Assembly (NCBI GenBank): GCA_019694165.1
Contig: JAIBCL010000003.1
Coordinates: 1 to 64,000 of the forward strand
Length of the DNA stretch: 64,000 nt
From: Verrucomicrobiaceae bacterium
GTDB lineage: Bacteria; Verrucomicrobiota; Verrucomicrobiia; Verrucomicrobiales; Verrucomicrobiaceae
Direction of reading: 5' to 3'
Part shown: positions 28,920-38,680 of the stretch, one piece after another
How the letters are laid out: every line of letters begins with the position of its first letter
How positions within the stretch are numbered: position 1 is the first letter of the stretch
Position numbers and translations under genes: made by a program
Notes under the pieces: model-generated
Seen by the model: the letters and a program-made list of their open reading frames with translations, nothing else
Told to the model about the DNA's origin: nothing
Databases searched by the model: none

Positions 28920-30365
28920 ATGAATCCCTCCGCCACCACCCCGCCGTGCTGCCAGCCATACAAGAACCTGCCGCCGCTTGCCGGCATCGCCACATTCGAG
29001 GAGGCTGCACGACCGGGCCTCTCCATCGACGAGTGCGTGGACCGCGTGAAGCGCTTTCACTTTGCCTTCAAGCGCCTCATGCAGATCCTGGAGGCGCGCC
29101 TCACCGCCGAGCCGGTTTACGAATTGAAAATGGCATTCAGCCTTCACGCCCACTACTGTGCAGAGCACTGCACGGCGATGCGCGAGCGTGTGGCGGAGAT
29201 GCGCACTCCACCGCTCGGGCTGGAAAAAATCCCCGACCCGCATCTCGACCGCTTCTTCCACGAAATCCAGAACGCGCCGACAACTGAGGAACTGGTCGCC
29301 GGCCTCTACGTTTTCGCGTTTCCCGCGCTCGAGCGCAGCCTGCGCCGGCATATCGAGGACACAAATCCACTGGCCGACCACCCGACCATCCGCCTGTGCC
29401 GCTTTGCGCTCGTCGAGATCGGCGAGGCCGTGCGCTACGGCGAGGCGGCAGTGCAATGCCTCGTCGATGACACGACCCGTGGGCACATGAAACCGTGGGC
29501 GGACCTGCTCGAGGCGCTGCTGCGCTCGGCGGGCGATCTCGATGGCTCGCAGCCGCACGCGCCCTGCGATCTGGCACCGGTGCATGGGGACAAACCCTTC
29601 GTCTTTGACAGAATCCCGAGACGCGATGCCCGCTTCCCTGATCCATACAACATGGGGGTGCATGCCGAAGAGTTCCTCTACGACCCGCGGTTCCGCTCGC
29701 GGGACAAGACGCTGATGATGTACTACAAGCGGCTGCGGGAGATCGACGTGCCTGAGATGATGGCGTCGATCCTCACCGAGACGCCCGACAAGCCCTGGGG
29801 CTACTACCGCGACATGACGCGCCAGCTCTGGGACGAGGCGCGGCACGCGATGATGGGCGAGGCCGGCTTCGTGAAGCTCGGCATCGACTGGCCGCGCCTG
29901 GTGATGGTGAACTTCACTTGGGCTCTGGGTCTGAACACGCAGTTGCGGCCCTGGGAGCGCCACGCCGTGCTCTACTTCATCGAGCAGGGTCTGATGACAA
30001 AAACCGGCAAGCGCTTCGAGTGGGAGGTGGGCTGCGAGTCCGGCGATCCCCTCGCGCGCACGTTCCAGGATTTTGACTGGGCCGACGAGGTGCTGCACGC
30101 CAGCATCGGCAGGGAGTGGTACGTCAGCGCCTTCGGCGATCAGAAGGAAGCCATCGACTACGGCAGCCGCTGCTGGAGCAAAGTGCTGCAAAACTGGAAT
30201 GACTGGCGCGAGGCGGGCAAAACGGAGCACCGCAACTGGTGGCCCGACCTTTACCGGGAGTTCTGTGCGCGCCACCACCTCACCCCCGATCCGCAGGCCC
30301 TCGAATTTCACACCACCTACGAGACCTCTCGGGCCGATCTGGAGCGGATGCCCGCGAGCGCATAA
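28920..30365 (+). CDS. Ferritin-like superfamily protein (putative di-iron)
   Basis: 481 residues from [20 protein letters not shown]. The protein is almost entirely helical and carries E/D-x-x-H pairs at helix positions typical of ferritin-like four-helix bundles: [18 protein letters not shown] (about 77-94), [30 protein letters not shown] (about 305) and [14 protein letters not shown] (about 395). These could hold a di-iron centre, so an oxidase or oxygenase role is possible. The upstream in-frame ATG at 28800 overlaps the opposite small gene and is not preferred. I do not recognise a characterised close relative. Confidence 0.6.
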   Translation: MNPSATTPPCCQPYKNLPPLAGIATFEEAARPGLSIDECVDRVKRFHFAFKRLMQILEARLTAEPVYELKMAFSLHAHYCAEHCTAMRERVAEMRTPPLGLEKIPDPHLDRFFHEIQNAPTTEELVAGLYVFAFPALERSLRRHIEDTNPLADHPTIRLCRFALVEIGEAVRYGEAAVQCLVDDTTRGHMKPWADLLEALLRSAGDLDGSQPHAPCDLAPVHGDKPFVFDRIPRRDARFPDPYNMGVHAEEFLYDPRFRSRDKTLMMYYKRLREIDVPEMMASILTETPDKPWGYYRDMTRQLWDEARHAMMGEAGFVKLGIDWPRLVMVNFTWALGLNTQLRPWERHAVLYFIEQGLMTKTGKRFEWEVGCESGDPLARTFQDFDWADEVLHASIGREWYVSAFGDQKEAIDYGSRCWSKVLQNWNDWREAGKTEHRNWWPDLYREFCARHHLTPDPQALEFHTTYETSRADLERMPASA

Positions 30366-30534
30366 TACCGCCGCGGACGGCGACCGTGCGTCGCTCGGTC
30401 TTACCCCCACCGACCGACGTGGCGCCGGCATTGTCAGATGTTCGATCGGTGTCCTTCGTGAATGCTGGAAAGAACCCATCTGCCGTCCCCGTCCACTTTA
30501 CCCACACACACATCGCTTTCCCCGCTGTCATCCA

Positions 30535-31536
30535 ATGTCCGATTCCGCCGCCGCCGCCGCTCTTGTTGATGGTTACAACCGACTCAAAACCGCTCTCGCC
30601 AAACGCATTGTCGGCCAGGAGGCCGTGATCGAGCAGGTCTTTATCGCGCTCGCAGCTGGTGGTCACAGTTTGCTCGAAGGCGTGCCGGGCCTTGCGAAGA
30701 CGCTGCTCGTGAAGTCGCTGGCCGATGCGATGCATCTGAGCTTTCGCCGCGTGCAGTTCACGCCAGACCTCATGCCTGCCGACATCACCGGCACGGAGAT
30801 CATTCAGGAAGATGCCGACACCGGCCGCCGGAAGCTCGTCTTCCAGCAGGGGCCGATCTTCGCGCAGATCATCCTCGCCGACGAAATCAACCGCACACCG
30901 CCGAAGACTCAGGCCGCGCTGCTCGAAGCGATGCAGGAAAAGCATGTGACCGTAGGCCAGGACACTTATGAACTGCCGAAGCCATTCTTCGTGCTCGCCA
31001 CGCAAAATCCGATCGAGCAGGAAGGCACCTACCCGTTGCCCGAGGCGCAGAAAGACCGCTTCCTCTTCCTCATCAAGATCGACTACCCCACTCGCGATGC
31101 TGAGCGCGAAATCGTGAATCGCACCACCGGCAGCGAATCGAGCACCATCGAGCCTGTCCTCACCGCTGAGGAACTCCAGGCCGCCCACACGCTCTCGCGC
31201 CGAGTGCCGGTGCCGGATCACGTCACCGATTTCGTCCTCGATCTCGTCCGCGCCACGCGACCGAACGAACCCGGCGCCTCAGACTATGTGAAGCAAATGA
31301 TCGGCTGGGGCGCAGGTCCGCGCGCGAGCCAGCAAATGGTCCTCGCCGCCAAAGTCCGCGCGCTTCTCCAAGGCCGCACACACGTCACCACCGACGACAT
31401 CGAAGCCCTCGCGCTTCCCGTTTTGCGCCACCGCATCGTGCCAACTTTCCACGCTGAAGCTGAAGGTCTGACTCCGGACATGATCATCGTGGAGTTGTTG
31501 AAGCAGACGAAGAAAGGCGCTGCGCGCGTTCTTTAG
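30535..31536 (+). CDS. moxR: MoxR family AAA+ ATPase
   Basis: 333 residues. Walker A GVPGLAKT at about residues 47-54, Walker B ILADEIN at about 108-114, the MoxR helix [20 protein letters not shown] and the [20 protein letters not shown] segment are standard. MoxR proteins act as chaperones with vWA-domain partners. Here it heads an operon-like series with DUF58, BatA-like and vWA proteins (to 38395), the usual arrangement, though a toxin-antitoxin pair separates it from DUF58. Confidence 0.95.
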   Translation: MSDSAAAAALVDGYNRLKTALAKRIVGQEAVIEQVFIALAAGGHSLLEGVPGLAKTLLVKSLADAMHLSFRRVQFTPDLMPADITGTEIIQEDADTGRRKLVFQQGPIFAQIILADEINRTPPKTQAALLEAMQEKHVTVGQDTYELPKPFFVLATQNPIEQEGTYPLPEAQKDRFLFLIKIDYPTRDAEREIVNRTTGSESSTIEPVLTAEELQAAHTLSRRVPVPDHVTDFVLDLVRATRPNEPGASDYVKQMIGWGAGPRASQQMVLAAKVRALLQGRTHVTTDDIEALALPVLRHRIVPTFHAEAEGLTPDMIIVELLKQTKKGAARVL

Positions 31537-31569
31537 TGCGGATATTTTGTCCACTCATTCCCGCACACC

Positions 31570-31788
31570 ATGAGCACAATCACGATCACTCCGGCGGAAT
31601 TGAAAAACCTCATCCAATCAGCCGTGGACGAGGCATTCGAGCGTCACGCCGCTGCGGTTCGTGAGGAGATGGAGTACGAGGAGGTCGTTGACCACAACCT
31701 GGGACGATTGGTGGACGAATGCCTGCGCGCGAATGAACCCACCACATCCGGCGAGGAGTTTCTCACTCGTCTAAAGGCCAGCCTGTGA
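31570..31788 (+). CDS. Putative antitoxin of a RelE/ParE-type pair
   Basis: 72 residues, MSTITITPAELKNLIQSAVD onward, acidic and helical with DECLRANEPTTSGEEFL. The size, charge and a 4-bp overlap with the following toxin-like gene point to an antitoxin. No standard DNA-binding motif is obvious, so it may bind only the toxin or regulate through an atypical fold. Confidence 0.7.
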   Translation: MSTITITPAELKNLIQSAVDEAFERHAAAVREEMEYEEVVDHNLGRLVDECLRANEPTTSGEEFLTRLKASL

Positions 31789-32051
31789 AATTCGCCACGA
31801 CCAGGTCATTCGACAAAGATGTCGATGCCATTCGCGACAAGAAGCTGCTCACTCGACTCGCAGCAGTGCTCCAGCAGATTGCCGCAGCCAGCTCGCTGAC
31901 CGATCTGCCTTCCGTCGTCGCTTTGTCTGGCTTCACCGGAATCTATCGCATCCGCGTTGGCGACTACCGCCTCGGCTGCTACCTCACAGGCAACACGCTC
32001 TTCCTTGCTCGTTTCCTCCATCGCAAAGAGATCTACCGCAAATTCCCCTGA
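31785..32051 (+). CDS. RelE/ParE superfamily toxin
   Basis: 88 residues. The pattern KFATTRSFDKDVDAIRDKKL ... LSGFTGIYRIRVGDYRLGCY ... FLARFLHRKEIYRKFP is the RelE/ParE fold: an early S/F-x-K-D helix, the YRIRVGDYR strands and the final H-R-x-E-I-Y. RelE members cut mRNA in the ribosome and ParE members poison gyrase; the sequence alone does not decide. The start overlaps the antitoxin stop. Confidence 0.85.
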   Translation: MKFATTRSFDKDVDAIRDKKLLTRLAAVLQQIAAASSLTDLPSVVALSGFTGIYRIRVGDYRLGCYLTGNTLFLARFLHRKEIYRKFP

Positions 32052-32066
32052 TCACTGGTCCTTCGC

Positions 32067-32963
32067 ATGGCATCAATCACCGACATCCTCCACCCGGAAG
32101 ACATCACGAGTCTTCAGCACCTGCAGCTCTTTGCTCGCACGGTGGTGGAGGGTTTCACGACGGGGCTGCACGCCTCACCACACAAGGGGTTCAGCGTCGA
32201 GTTCCGCCAGCATCGGCCGTATGTGCAGGGCGATGAGATCAAGCGGCTCGACTGGAAGATCTTCGGCCGCTCGGATCGCTTCTACATCCGCGAATACGAT
32301 GAGGAGACAAATCTCCGCGCCACCATCGTGCTCGATGCCAGCGGCTCGATGGACTACCGCGGCACGAAGGGCATTCACAAGTTCGACTACGCGCGCAAAC
32401 TCTCCGCCGCCATCGCCTACCTGCTCATGTCGCAGCAGGACGCGGTCGGGCTGGTGACGTTCGACTCGAAGCTCCGCGAGTTCATCCCAAACCGCACGCG
32501 CATCACGCATCTGCATCATTTGCTCGATGCCATGGTGAAGACGCATCCGGGAAAAGAAACCGGCCTCGCGAACGTGATCGAGTCCCTCGCCATGCGTCTG
32601 AAGCGTCGTGGACTCGTGATTCTCATCTCCGATCTCTTCGACGATGCGACTGCGCTGCTCCGCGCCATCGGCGTGCTGCGGAGGAAAGGGCACGAGATTC
32701 TCGTCTTCCAGCTCTGGGATCGCGATGAGATCGAATTCCCCTTCGGCAACTGGTCGCGCTTCGAGAATCTCGAAAACGACGAGGATTTCCTTCTCCTCGA
32801 CCCCGCCGTCGTCCGCCAGCGCTACATGGCCGTGCTCGAAGACTGGCGGAAGCAAATGAACGAAGGCCTGCGCAAACACGAAGTCGATGTGGTGCCGATG
32901 ATCACCGACGAACCGCACACGGAGGCGCTGAGGAAGTATCTGGCGCTGAGAATGAGAAGATGA
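32067..32963 (+). CDS. DUF58 domain protein
   Basis: 298 residues. The DUF58 signature is clear: FRQHRPYVQGDEIKRLDWKI then FGRSDRFYIREYDEETNL (about residues 50-88), followed by a vWA-like fold with DASGSMDYRG (about 91-100). It is a cytosolic partner of MoxR ATPases in the usual MoxR-DUF58-Bat operons. The start lies 15 bp after the toxin stop; its stop overlaps the next start by 4 bp. Confidence 0.93.
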   Translation: MASITDILHPEDITSLQHLQLFARTVVEGFTTGLHASPHKGFSVEFRQHRPYVQGDEIKRLDWKIFGRSDRFYIREYDEETNLRATIVLDASGSMDYRGTKGIHKFDYARKLSAAIAYLLMSQQDAVGLVTFDSKLREFIPNRTRITHLHHLLDAMVKTHPGKETGLANVIESLAMRLKRRGLVILISDLFDDATALLRAIGVLRRKGHEILVFQLWDRDEIEFPFGNWSRFENLENDEDFLLLDPAVVRQRYMAVLEDWRKQMNEGLRKHEVDVVPMITDEPHTEALRKYLALRMRR

Positions 32964-33454
32964 TGCGCTTCCTCATAGGCTTTGGTGTGTTGTTCATGCA
33001 GGTGGCTGCATCGCTGACTTGCTTCATTGTGCTCTATGTTGTGGGCGCGCTCGTTTTGATGATCTTCCTTGATCAAGGCTGTCCGTCTTGTCCGACATGG
33101 CACGAGGTCTATGCACACATGGTCGCGGTTACCGCTGCTCTCTACTTCAGTTTCCGCATGGGTTTTCGATTCGCACACCCTGCCCGTCCTACGACATGGC
33201 ATGATGCTCGGTTCTTGGCAAAGGTTGCGACGTCGCTGATCGGCCTTTGGCTGATGGTCTTTGCCGGTGCGTTTGATCTCGCGGTGTATTTCGCAAAAGC
33301 GATCCGCGCACCTCTCCGTTGCCCCGACGAATACGTGCCCGAACTTGAGGGCTTGGCTTGGATTAAGCCATCGATTTCATTGCCGCTGAGTCTCGTGTTG
33401 ATTGGGTTTCTTGGCCGTTGGTGTGTCGGAAGTGCCCACTTTAGAATCCGATGA
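32960..33454 (+). CDS. Small membrane protein in the MoxR operon
   Basis: 164 residues with about four membrane helices (LIGFGVLFMQVAASLTCFIV, HMVAVTAALYFSFRMGF, VATSLIGLWLMVFAGAFDLA, PLSLVLIGFLGRW). It is translationally coupled to both neighbours by 4-bp overlaps. Base composition is lower in GC than its neighbours, which may mean a later insertion. No family recognised. Confidence 0.75.
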   Translation: MMRFLIGFGVLFMQVAASLTCFIVLYVVGALVLMIFLDQGCPSCPTWHEVYAHMVAVTAALYFSFRMGFRFAHPARPTTWHDARFLAKVATSLIGLWLMVFAGAFDLAVYFAKAIRAPLRCPDEYVPELEGLAWIKPSISLPLSLVLIGFLGRWCVGSAHFRIR

Positions 33455-35598
33455 CCTTCCTGAACGCCATCCTCCTCGCGGGCGCTGCGGCGTTTCTTAT
33501 TCCGCTGATCATCCACCTGCTGAACAAGCGGCGGGTGCAGCGGGTGCGTTGGGGGGCGATGCATCTGTTGCACGAGGTGTTGCGACAGAAGAAGCGGCGG
33601 CTGCAGATCGAGCAATGGCTGCTGCTCATGACGCGAATCGCGATTCCGATCGTGCTCGCGCTTTGTCTCGCGAGGCCTGTGTTGTCGGCGCTGCGACAGA
33701 TTCCGGGCTTCGGCAAAACGTCGGCGGCGATTTTGCTCGATGACTCATTCTCCATGCGCGCGCCGAATCCCGCTGGCACGGCTGCCAGCCAGTCGCGACA
33801 GGACATCCAGCGCGTGCTCGACAATCTGCCGCGCGGCTCCGATGCGCAGGTGATTCTCGCGGGCGGCACGCCGCGGAAGCTCATGGATCAGGCCACGAGC
33901 GCGCTCGATCTGATCCCGAAGCAACTTGTCGATCTGCCATCGCAATCCGGCCCCGTGAACGCGAACGAGCTGTTCCAGACAGCGGGCGCGGCTTTGCAAA
34001 AGGCCTCCAATGCCGCGCGCGAGATCGTCGTGGTCAGCGACTTCCAGGAGTCCGACTGGAAGGTCATCGCCGATGGCGCGTCGCTGCCGGCGCTCGAGTC
34101 GATGATGAAGCAGGAGCCAAAGCCGCAGGTCACGTTTTATCGCGTGCCGACGGAGTTGAGCGAGAACCTCAGCATCGCATCGGCGGAGTTGTCCGCGCTT
34201 GTCGCGGCGGAGACACAGCCGGTCGGCCTGCGCGTGCGCGTGAAGAATCACGGCAAGCGACCGTGGCAGGATGTGGCTGTGCATCTCGAAGCCGACGGCG
34301 CGCGACTGCGCACCGCACGTGTCTCGGTGCCGCCGGAGGGCGAGGCATCGCTTTCCTTCACGCACGCTTTTGAAAAAGTCGGCGATCACACGCTGGCCGT
34401 GCGGCTCGAAGGCGATTCGTTCCCGGAGGACAACGCCTTCTACTCCGTCATCCAGGTGCGCAATCAGCTCAACACGCTGCTCATCGATGGCGATCCCGGC
34501 AACGAGCCGCTCGCTGGCTCTGCCGACTTCCTCGAAATCGCGCTCGCGCCGCATCAGTTGGCTGCCGCATCGCTGAAGGATCTCGTGCGCACGCAGAAGA
34601 TCGATTTCAAACGCCTGCGCGCCGACGACTTGCGCGGTCAGGAGGTCGTCGTGCTCGCGAATGTCGATCGCTTCAACCGGCTGCCGGATCTCGATCGCTT
34701 CGTCAAAGATGGCGGCGGACTTCTCGTGTTCGCCGGGCCGAAGTGCGACATCGACTGGTATAACCGCGAGTTCTTCAAAAACGGCAACGGCCTCTTCCCC
34801 TGTGCCGTGAAAGGCTACGGCCGCACTGAGAGCAGCGAGAATGCCGCGCGCGTGCTGCTCCAGCGACTCTCTCATCCATCCGTCGCCTACTTCAACGATC
34901 CGCGCAGTGGTCGGCTGCAGGACGCCGAGTTTCATCACTGGTTCCAGCTCGCGCCAGCGGACGATCAGACGCGCACACTGCTCTCGCTCGATCGCGGTGC
35001 GCCGCTCATCGTGGAAAAGAAGATCGGCCGTGGTCGCGTGATCGCCGTCGCCACCACGGCCAATCCCGAGTGGTCGAACCTGCCGCTGCAGCCCTTCTTT
35101 GTGCCGCTCGCGCAGCGACTCGTGACCTATCTCGCCACGCAGAGCACCACGCCCGCGTGGCAGTTCGTCGGCGCGCCGCTTCAGGTGAATCTGAAAAAGG
35201 AACAGGCCAATGTCGATTTCACACTCGCCGATCCGCTCGGCAAAACCGAGGACATCAAGTCGCGCAAGGAAGGCGAAGCCGCGCTGGTCGAGACAAAGCC
35301 GATCAACTCGCCCGGCGTCTACGAATTAAAGCAAAAGAACGCCGATGCAGCTCCCTCGCGCCTCTTCGCCTTCAACGTGAATCCCGCTGAGTCACAACTC
35401 CGCACGCTTCCATCCGAAGAAGTTCGCAAGATGGCCACACGCCTCGGCGCAGGCTTCGCCGAGTCATTCGACAGCTATGAAAAACTCGACCGCGAACGCC
35501 GCCACGGAGCCGAGTTCTGGCAGCCGTTCCTGCTCGCGCTGCTGGTGTTGTTGTTCTTTGAGGTGCTGTTGCAGCAGAGGATTGCGGGGAGGAGATGA
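33451..35598 (+). CDS. BatA-type N-terminal membrane/vWA protein
   Basis: 715 residues. The start MTFLNAILLAGAAAFLIPLI then IHLLNKRRVQRVRWGAMHLL is the BatA/aerotolerance N-terminal domain, with two membrane helices in the first 75 residues. A vWA-like part follows (TSAAILLDDSFSMRAPNPAG at about 90-109, with DDSFS in place of the usual DxSxS). A long extracytoplasmic beta-rich region comes next, and a C-terminal helix (FWQPFLLALLVLLFFEVLLQ). These proteins are thought to act with MoxR and DUF58 in envelope stress or complex assembly. Confidence 0.9.
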   Translation: MTFLNAILLAGAAAFLIPLIIHLLNKRRVQRVRWGAMHLLHEVLRQKKRRLQIEQWLLLMTRIAIPIVLALCLARPVLSALRQIPGFGKTSAAILLDDSFSMRAPNPAGTAASQSRQDIQRVLDNLPRGSDAQVILAGGTPRKLMDQATSALDLIPKQLVDLPSQSGPVNANELFQTAGAALQKASNAAREIVVVSDFQESDWKVIADGASLPALESMMKQEPKPQVTFYRVPTELSENLSIASAELSALVAAETQPVGLRVRVKNHGKRPWQDVAVHLEADGARLRTARVSVPPEGEASLSFTHAFEKVGDHTLAVRLEGDSFPEDNAFYSVIQVRNQLNTLLIDGDPGNEPLAGSADFLEIALAPHQLAAASLKDLVRTQKIDFKRLRADDLRGQEVVVLANVDRFNRLPDLDRFVKDGGGLLVFAGPKCDIDWYNREFFKNGNGLFPCAVKGYGRTESSENAARVLLQRLSHPSVAYFNDPRSGRLQDAEFHHWFQLAPADDQTRTLLSLDRGAPLIVEKKIGRGRVIAVATTANPEWSNLPLQPFFVPLAQRLVTYLATQSTTPAWQFVGAPLQVNLKKEQANVDFTLADPLGKTEDIKSRKEGEAALVETKPINSPGVYELKQKNADAAPSRLFAFNVNPAESQLRTLPSEEVRKMATRLGAGFAESFDSYEKLDRERRHGAEFWQPFLLALLVLLFFEVLLQQRIAGRR

Positions 35599-35629
35599 CA
35601 GGGCGTTATGCGTGATGGGCGAACAGTCA

Positions 35630-35958
35630 TGAAAGTAGTCCAGTCACTCCGTGACTGGAGTCGCTTCGACGAGGCGGCGCGTGAATTTGGCAATCAGTGG
35701 CCGAACGGAATCCTTCCCCCTCACCCCAGCCCTCTCCCCGTGGGAGAGGGAGTTGTCGGCGCTGCCGCGCCAATGGTAGTCCGGGCTATCCGTGATCGGT
35801 GTGATCGGTTCAAATTGCATTCGCCCATTTACTTTCATGTGGCACGCCAATCTCCATCGTCCCGCTCCAGTCACGGAGTGCCTGGACTACTTTCGCCAGC
35901 GGCGCGGAGCGCCATCGTCTCCCTCTCCCATTGGGAGAGGGCTGGGGTGAGGGGGACT
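35630..35958. repeat. Two interleaved inverted repeats in the 448-bp gap
   Basis: GAAAGTAGTCCAGTCACTCC (from 35630) has its complement near 35868-35897, framing about 265 bp like a MITE. A second pair, CTCACCCCAGCCCTCTCCC (about 35720-35738) and GGGAGAGGGCTGGGGTGAG (about 35933-35951), overlaps it. The latter is a widespread dispersed bacterial repeat motif. The spacer interrupts the BatA-like to vWA gene series. Confidence 0.7.
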
Positions 35959-36046
35959 TCATGTGCGACTTACCGTTCGCTCGACCTCACTTCTCTCCTG
36001 TCAATCCTGCCAATCCTGTAATCCTGTCCTGCCTCGACGCTCCCCC

Positions 36047-38395
36047 ATGAACCCCACCACCGAAACAACCCTTCGATTCACTGGCGACTGGCCGGTGTGG
36101 CCGGTTGTTGGCGTGGCGTTGGTTTTGTCGCTGCTGATGTTCGTGCTGTATCGGCGCGAGGTGAAGTTTCACGAGAGCCGGTTGTCACTGCTGCCGGCGA
36201 TTCTTCGTTCGCTCGCTGTCTTCATTCTCGTGCTCGCGCTAGCCGGACCGGTGATGCGGCATGTCACGACCTATCGCCAGCTCGGTCGCGTGATCATTGC
36301 CGCCGATGCGTCGTCGAGCATGAAGCTCACGGACGATCCCTCGAAGGCGAAAGCCGGAGCGAGCACCGCCAATGCCACCGCTGCTGCATCAGGCGCCTCG
36401 CGCTGGCAGCGGTTGGAGAATCTTCTTTTCAGTGGCAACACACCGCTGCTCGGCAAGCTCGCCGAGACGCAGGATGTGGAATTGACCGTCCTGCGCGGCA
36501 TGAATGCGCAGCGCGTGTGGTGGCGTCGACAGCAGGGCAGGGACACCTCGGGCGACATGCCGCGCAGCTTTGAGTTGCAACCGGATGCCGCGGTGACGAA
36601 TCTCGATCAATCGCTGCGCGATGCCCTCGGCCCCACCGCACCCGGCACCGCGCTCATCGTGCTCACCGACGGCCAGCACAATTCAGGCGGCTCGCCGGAG
36701 GAATTCGCCACGGCGATGCGCTCGGCTGGCACGCCCGTCTTCACCGTTGGCTTCGGCTCGGAAATTCCTCCCGCCGATCTGTCGCTCGTGGATGTGCTCG
36801 CGCCAGAGTCGGTGTTCAGCGAGGAGCAGTTCCAAGGCAGTCTCACGCTCAGTGATTCGATGCCGCCCGGCATTCCGGCGACCGTCCGCGTGCAGAGCCA
36901 GGGCAAGACCATGTGGGAGCAGAAGTTCACCACGAGCGGCAAGGGCGAGCGCCGCTTCGATTTCTTCTTCCCCGTGCGCGAGCTCCCCGCGCCACCGCCG
37001 ACGGAGCAGGACAAAACGCTGCGTCTTCTCACGGTGCAAATCGCCGCGTCAGGCGAGCAGGCATCCATCGAAAAGACGCGCGCCAACAACGGCCGCGAAC
37101 TCGCCGTGCATCTGCTCACGAAGAAGCGAAAGCTGCTCATCATCGACGGCCGTCCGCGCTGGGAGACGCGCTACATTCACAATCACTTCGATCGCGACGA
37201 GCGCTGGTCGGTGAAACTGCTCTTCGACGATTTCTCCGACGACGCCGCGAAAGGCGAGGTGCAGCAGGCCTTTCCGAAGACGCGCGACGAGTTGCTGACC
37301 TACGACCTCATCCTGCTCGGCGACTTGTCGCCCTCGCGATTCAAGCCCGAGCAGATCGACTGGCTCGTCGAGTTCGTCGAGAAACGCGGCGGCGGATTGA
37401 TCTTCATCGACGGCAGCCGCGGTCATGTGAACGAATGGGCGAAGATCAAATCGAGCGCGCTCCTGCCCGTCGAAGCCGTAGCGAAAGCCGCCAATCCAAA
37501 TCTCGTCACCTGGACATGGAATCTCGAAACCGACGGCGGCCGACTCGACGCGCTGCGCCTCAGCGAATCGCCCTCCGCGAACGCGACTCTCTGGCCCACG
37601 CTGCCAGCCGCGCATTGGGCCGCGAGCGTGAAGCCGCTCCCTGGTGCCATCACACTTGCGACGCTGCGGAACGAAGCCAGAGAGACGACGCCCGCGATGG
37701 TCTTCCGTCCCGTCGGCGCGGGCGCGGTGGTTTATCTCGCATCCGATGAATTGTGGCGCTGGCGTTATCAAGTCGCCGATTTGTATCATCAGCGTCTGTG
37801 GATGCAGCTCGCCTCATGGGTCGCCGCGCCGCCGTTCCAGGCTGAAGACAAAAAATTCTCGCTCGGCACCGATCATCTCCGCTACGCGAGCGGCGAACAG
37901 GCCGAGATCCGCGTGCGCATGAGAAACGAGCGCGGCGAGATGATCCTCGATGGCCAGCCGCGCGCGACCTTGCTCCATCAGGGCACCGAAGTCGCCACGC
38001 TCACACTCGAGCCCGATCCATCGCATGCCGGTGTGTATCGCGCGCTCACGCCACCGCTGAAGCCTGGCGGCTACGAGATCGCCGTCTCCGAGAATCCCCT
38101 CGCGCCGCCGACCAATCTCCGCCTCACCCTCCGCGTCGATGACACCGGCAACCAGGAACTCGCCAGCCTCACGATGAATCGCGCGCTGCTCGAAACGATG
38201 GCCAACAACTCCGGCGGCCGCTTCCTCCGCGAAGAACAAGCCGCTTCCGAACTGCCCAATCTCCTCCAGTCGCTCGATCGCGTGCAGACCGTGACGAAGG
38301 AAACCATCCTGTGGTCGAGCTGGTGGTGGTTCGGCGCGGTGATCGTGCTGCTCACCATTGAGTGGCTGTTGCGGAAGAGGTTGCGGCTGGTTTGA
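36047..38395 (+). CDS. Large membrane vWA-type protein of the MoxR operon
   Basis: 782 residues from MNPTTETTLRFTGDWPVWPV. Two N-terminal membrane helices (VVGVALVLSLLMFVLY and ILRSLAVFILVLALAGPVM) precede a vWA-like domain (VIIAADASSSMKLTDD, about 85-100). Further on, ALIVLTDGQHNSGGSPEEFA is the second vWA motif. A Rossmann-like middle part (LLIIDGRPRWETRYIHNHFD) resembles class I amidotransferase-fold modules of such proteins. A C-terminal helix is at WWWFGAVIVLLTIEWLL. It is the last gene of the MoxR/DUF58/BatA group and probably part of the same envelope complex. Confidence 0.85.
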   Translation: MNPTTETTLRFTGDWPVWPVVGVALVLSLLMFVLYRREVKFHESRLSLLPAILRSLAVFILVLALAGPVMRHVTTYRQLGRVIIAADASSSMKLTDDPSKAKAGASTANATAAASGASRWQRLENLLFSGNTPLLGKLAETQDVELTVLRGMNAQRVWWRRQQGRDTSGDMPRSFELQPDAAVTNLDQSLRDALGPTAPGTALIVLTDGQHNSGGSPEEFATAMRSAGTPVFTVGFGSEIPPADLSLVDVLAPESVFSEEQFQGSLTLSDSMPPGIPATVRVQSQGKTMWEQKFTTSGKGERRFDFFFPVRELPAPPPTEQDKTLRLLTVQIAASGEQASIEKTRANNGRELAVHLLTKKRKLLIIDGRPRWETRYIHNHFDRDERWSVKLLFDDFSDDAAKGEVQQAFPKTRDELLTYDLILLGDLSPSRFKPEQIDWLVEFVEKRGGGLIFIDGSRGHVNEWAKIKSSALLPVEAVAKAANPNLVTWTWNLETDGGRLDALRLSESPSANATLWPTLPAAHWAASVKPLPGAITLATLRNEARETTPAMVFRPVGAGAVVYLASDELWRWRYQVADLYHQRLWMQLASWVAAPPFQAEDKKFSLGTDHLRYASGEQAEIRVRMRNERGEMILDGQPRATLLHQGTEVATLTLEPDPSHAGVYRALTPPLKPGGYEIAVSENPLAPPTNLRLTLRVDDTGNQELASLTMNRALLETMANNSGGRFLREEQAASELPNLLQSLDRVQTVTKETILWSSWWWFGAVIVLLTIEWLLRKRLRLV

Positions 38396-38680
38396 TGCGA
38401 AGTCGTAGGACGGGTTTGTCCGGCGGACAGAAGCTTCGCAACCATCTCGATCCCCCACGCCGGACAATCCGTCCTTGCGGCGCGCGATCACGGCTCCGCT
38501 TGGGTTGCTGGAGGACGTCCGACAGCGGGCGGGCTGTTCCGCGGGTGTGCCGGGCTGATTGCGACGCATTTTGGCGCGGAACAAACCCGCCATACGATCT
38601 GCGGCGGCCGCAAATTCCGTGCAAGCTGGCGGTGGGTCCGTCGTTAAACGCACCCAACTCCTCAACCCCCAGCAAAACCC
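38396..38680. other. Spacer of 285 bp, nothing recognised
   Basis: Short frames only. GTCGTAGGACGGGTTTGTCC and CGGACAATCCGTCC form a loose inverted repeat near 38403-38474. Probably an intergenic repeat remnant and the promoter region of the DUF1501 gene. Confidence 0.4.

Noticed and set aside
33745-34938. Long minus-strand frame (397 codons) inside the BatA-like gene
   Set aside because: The composition is typical of an antisense shadow and the plus-strand frame has membrane helices and a vWA-like motif in the right places.
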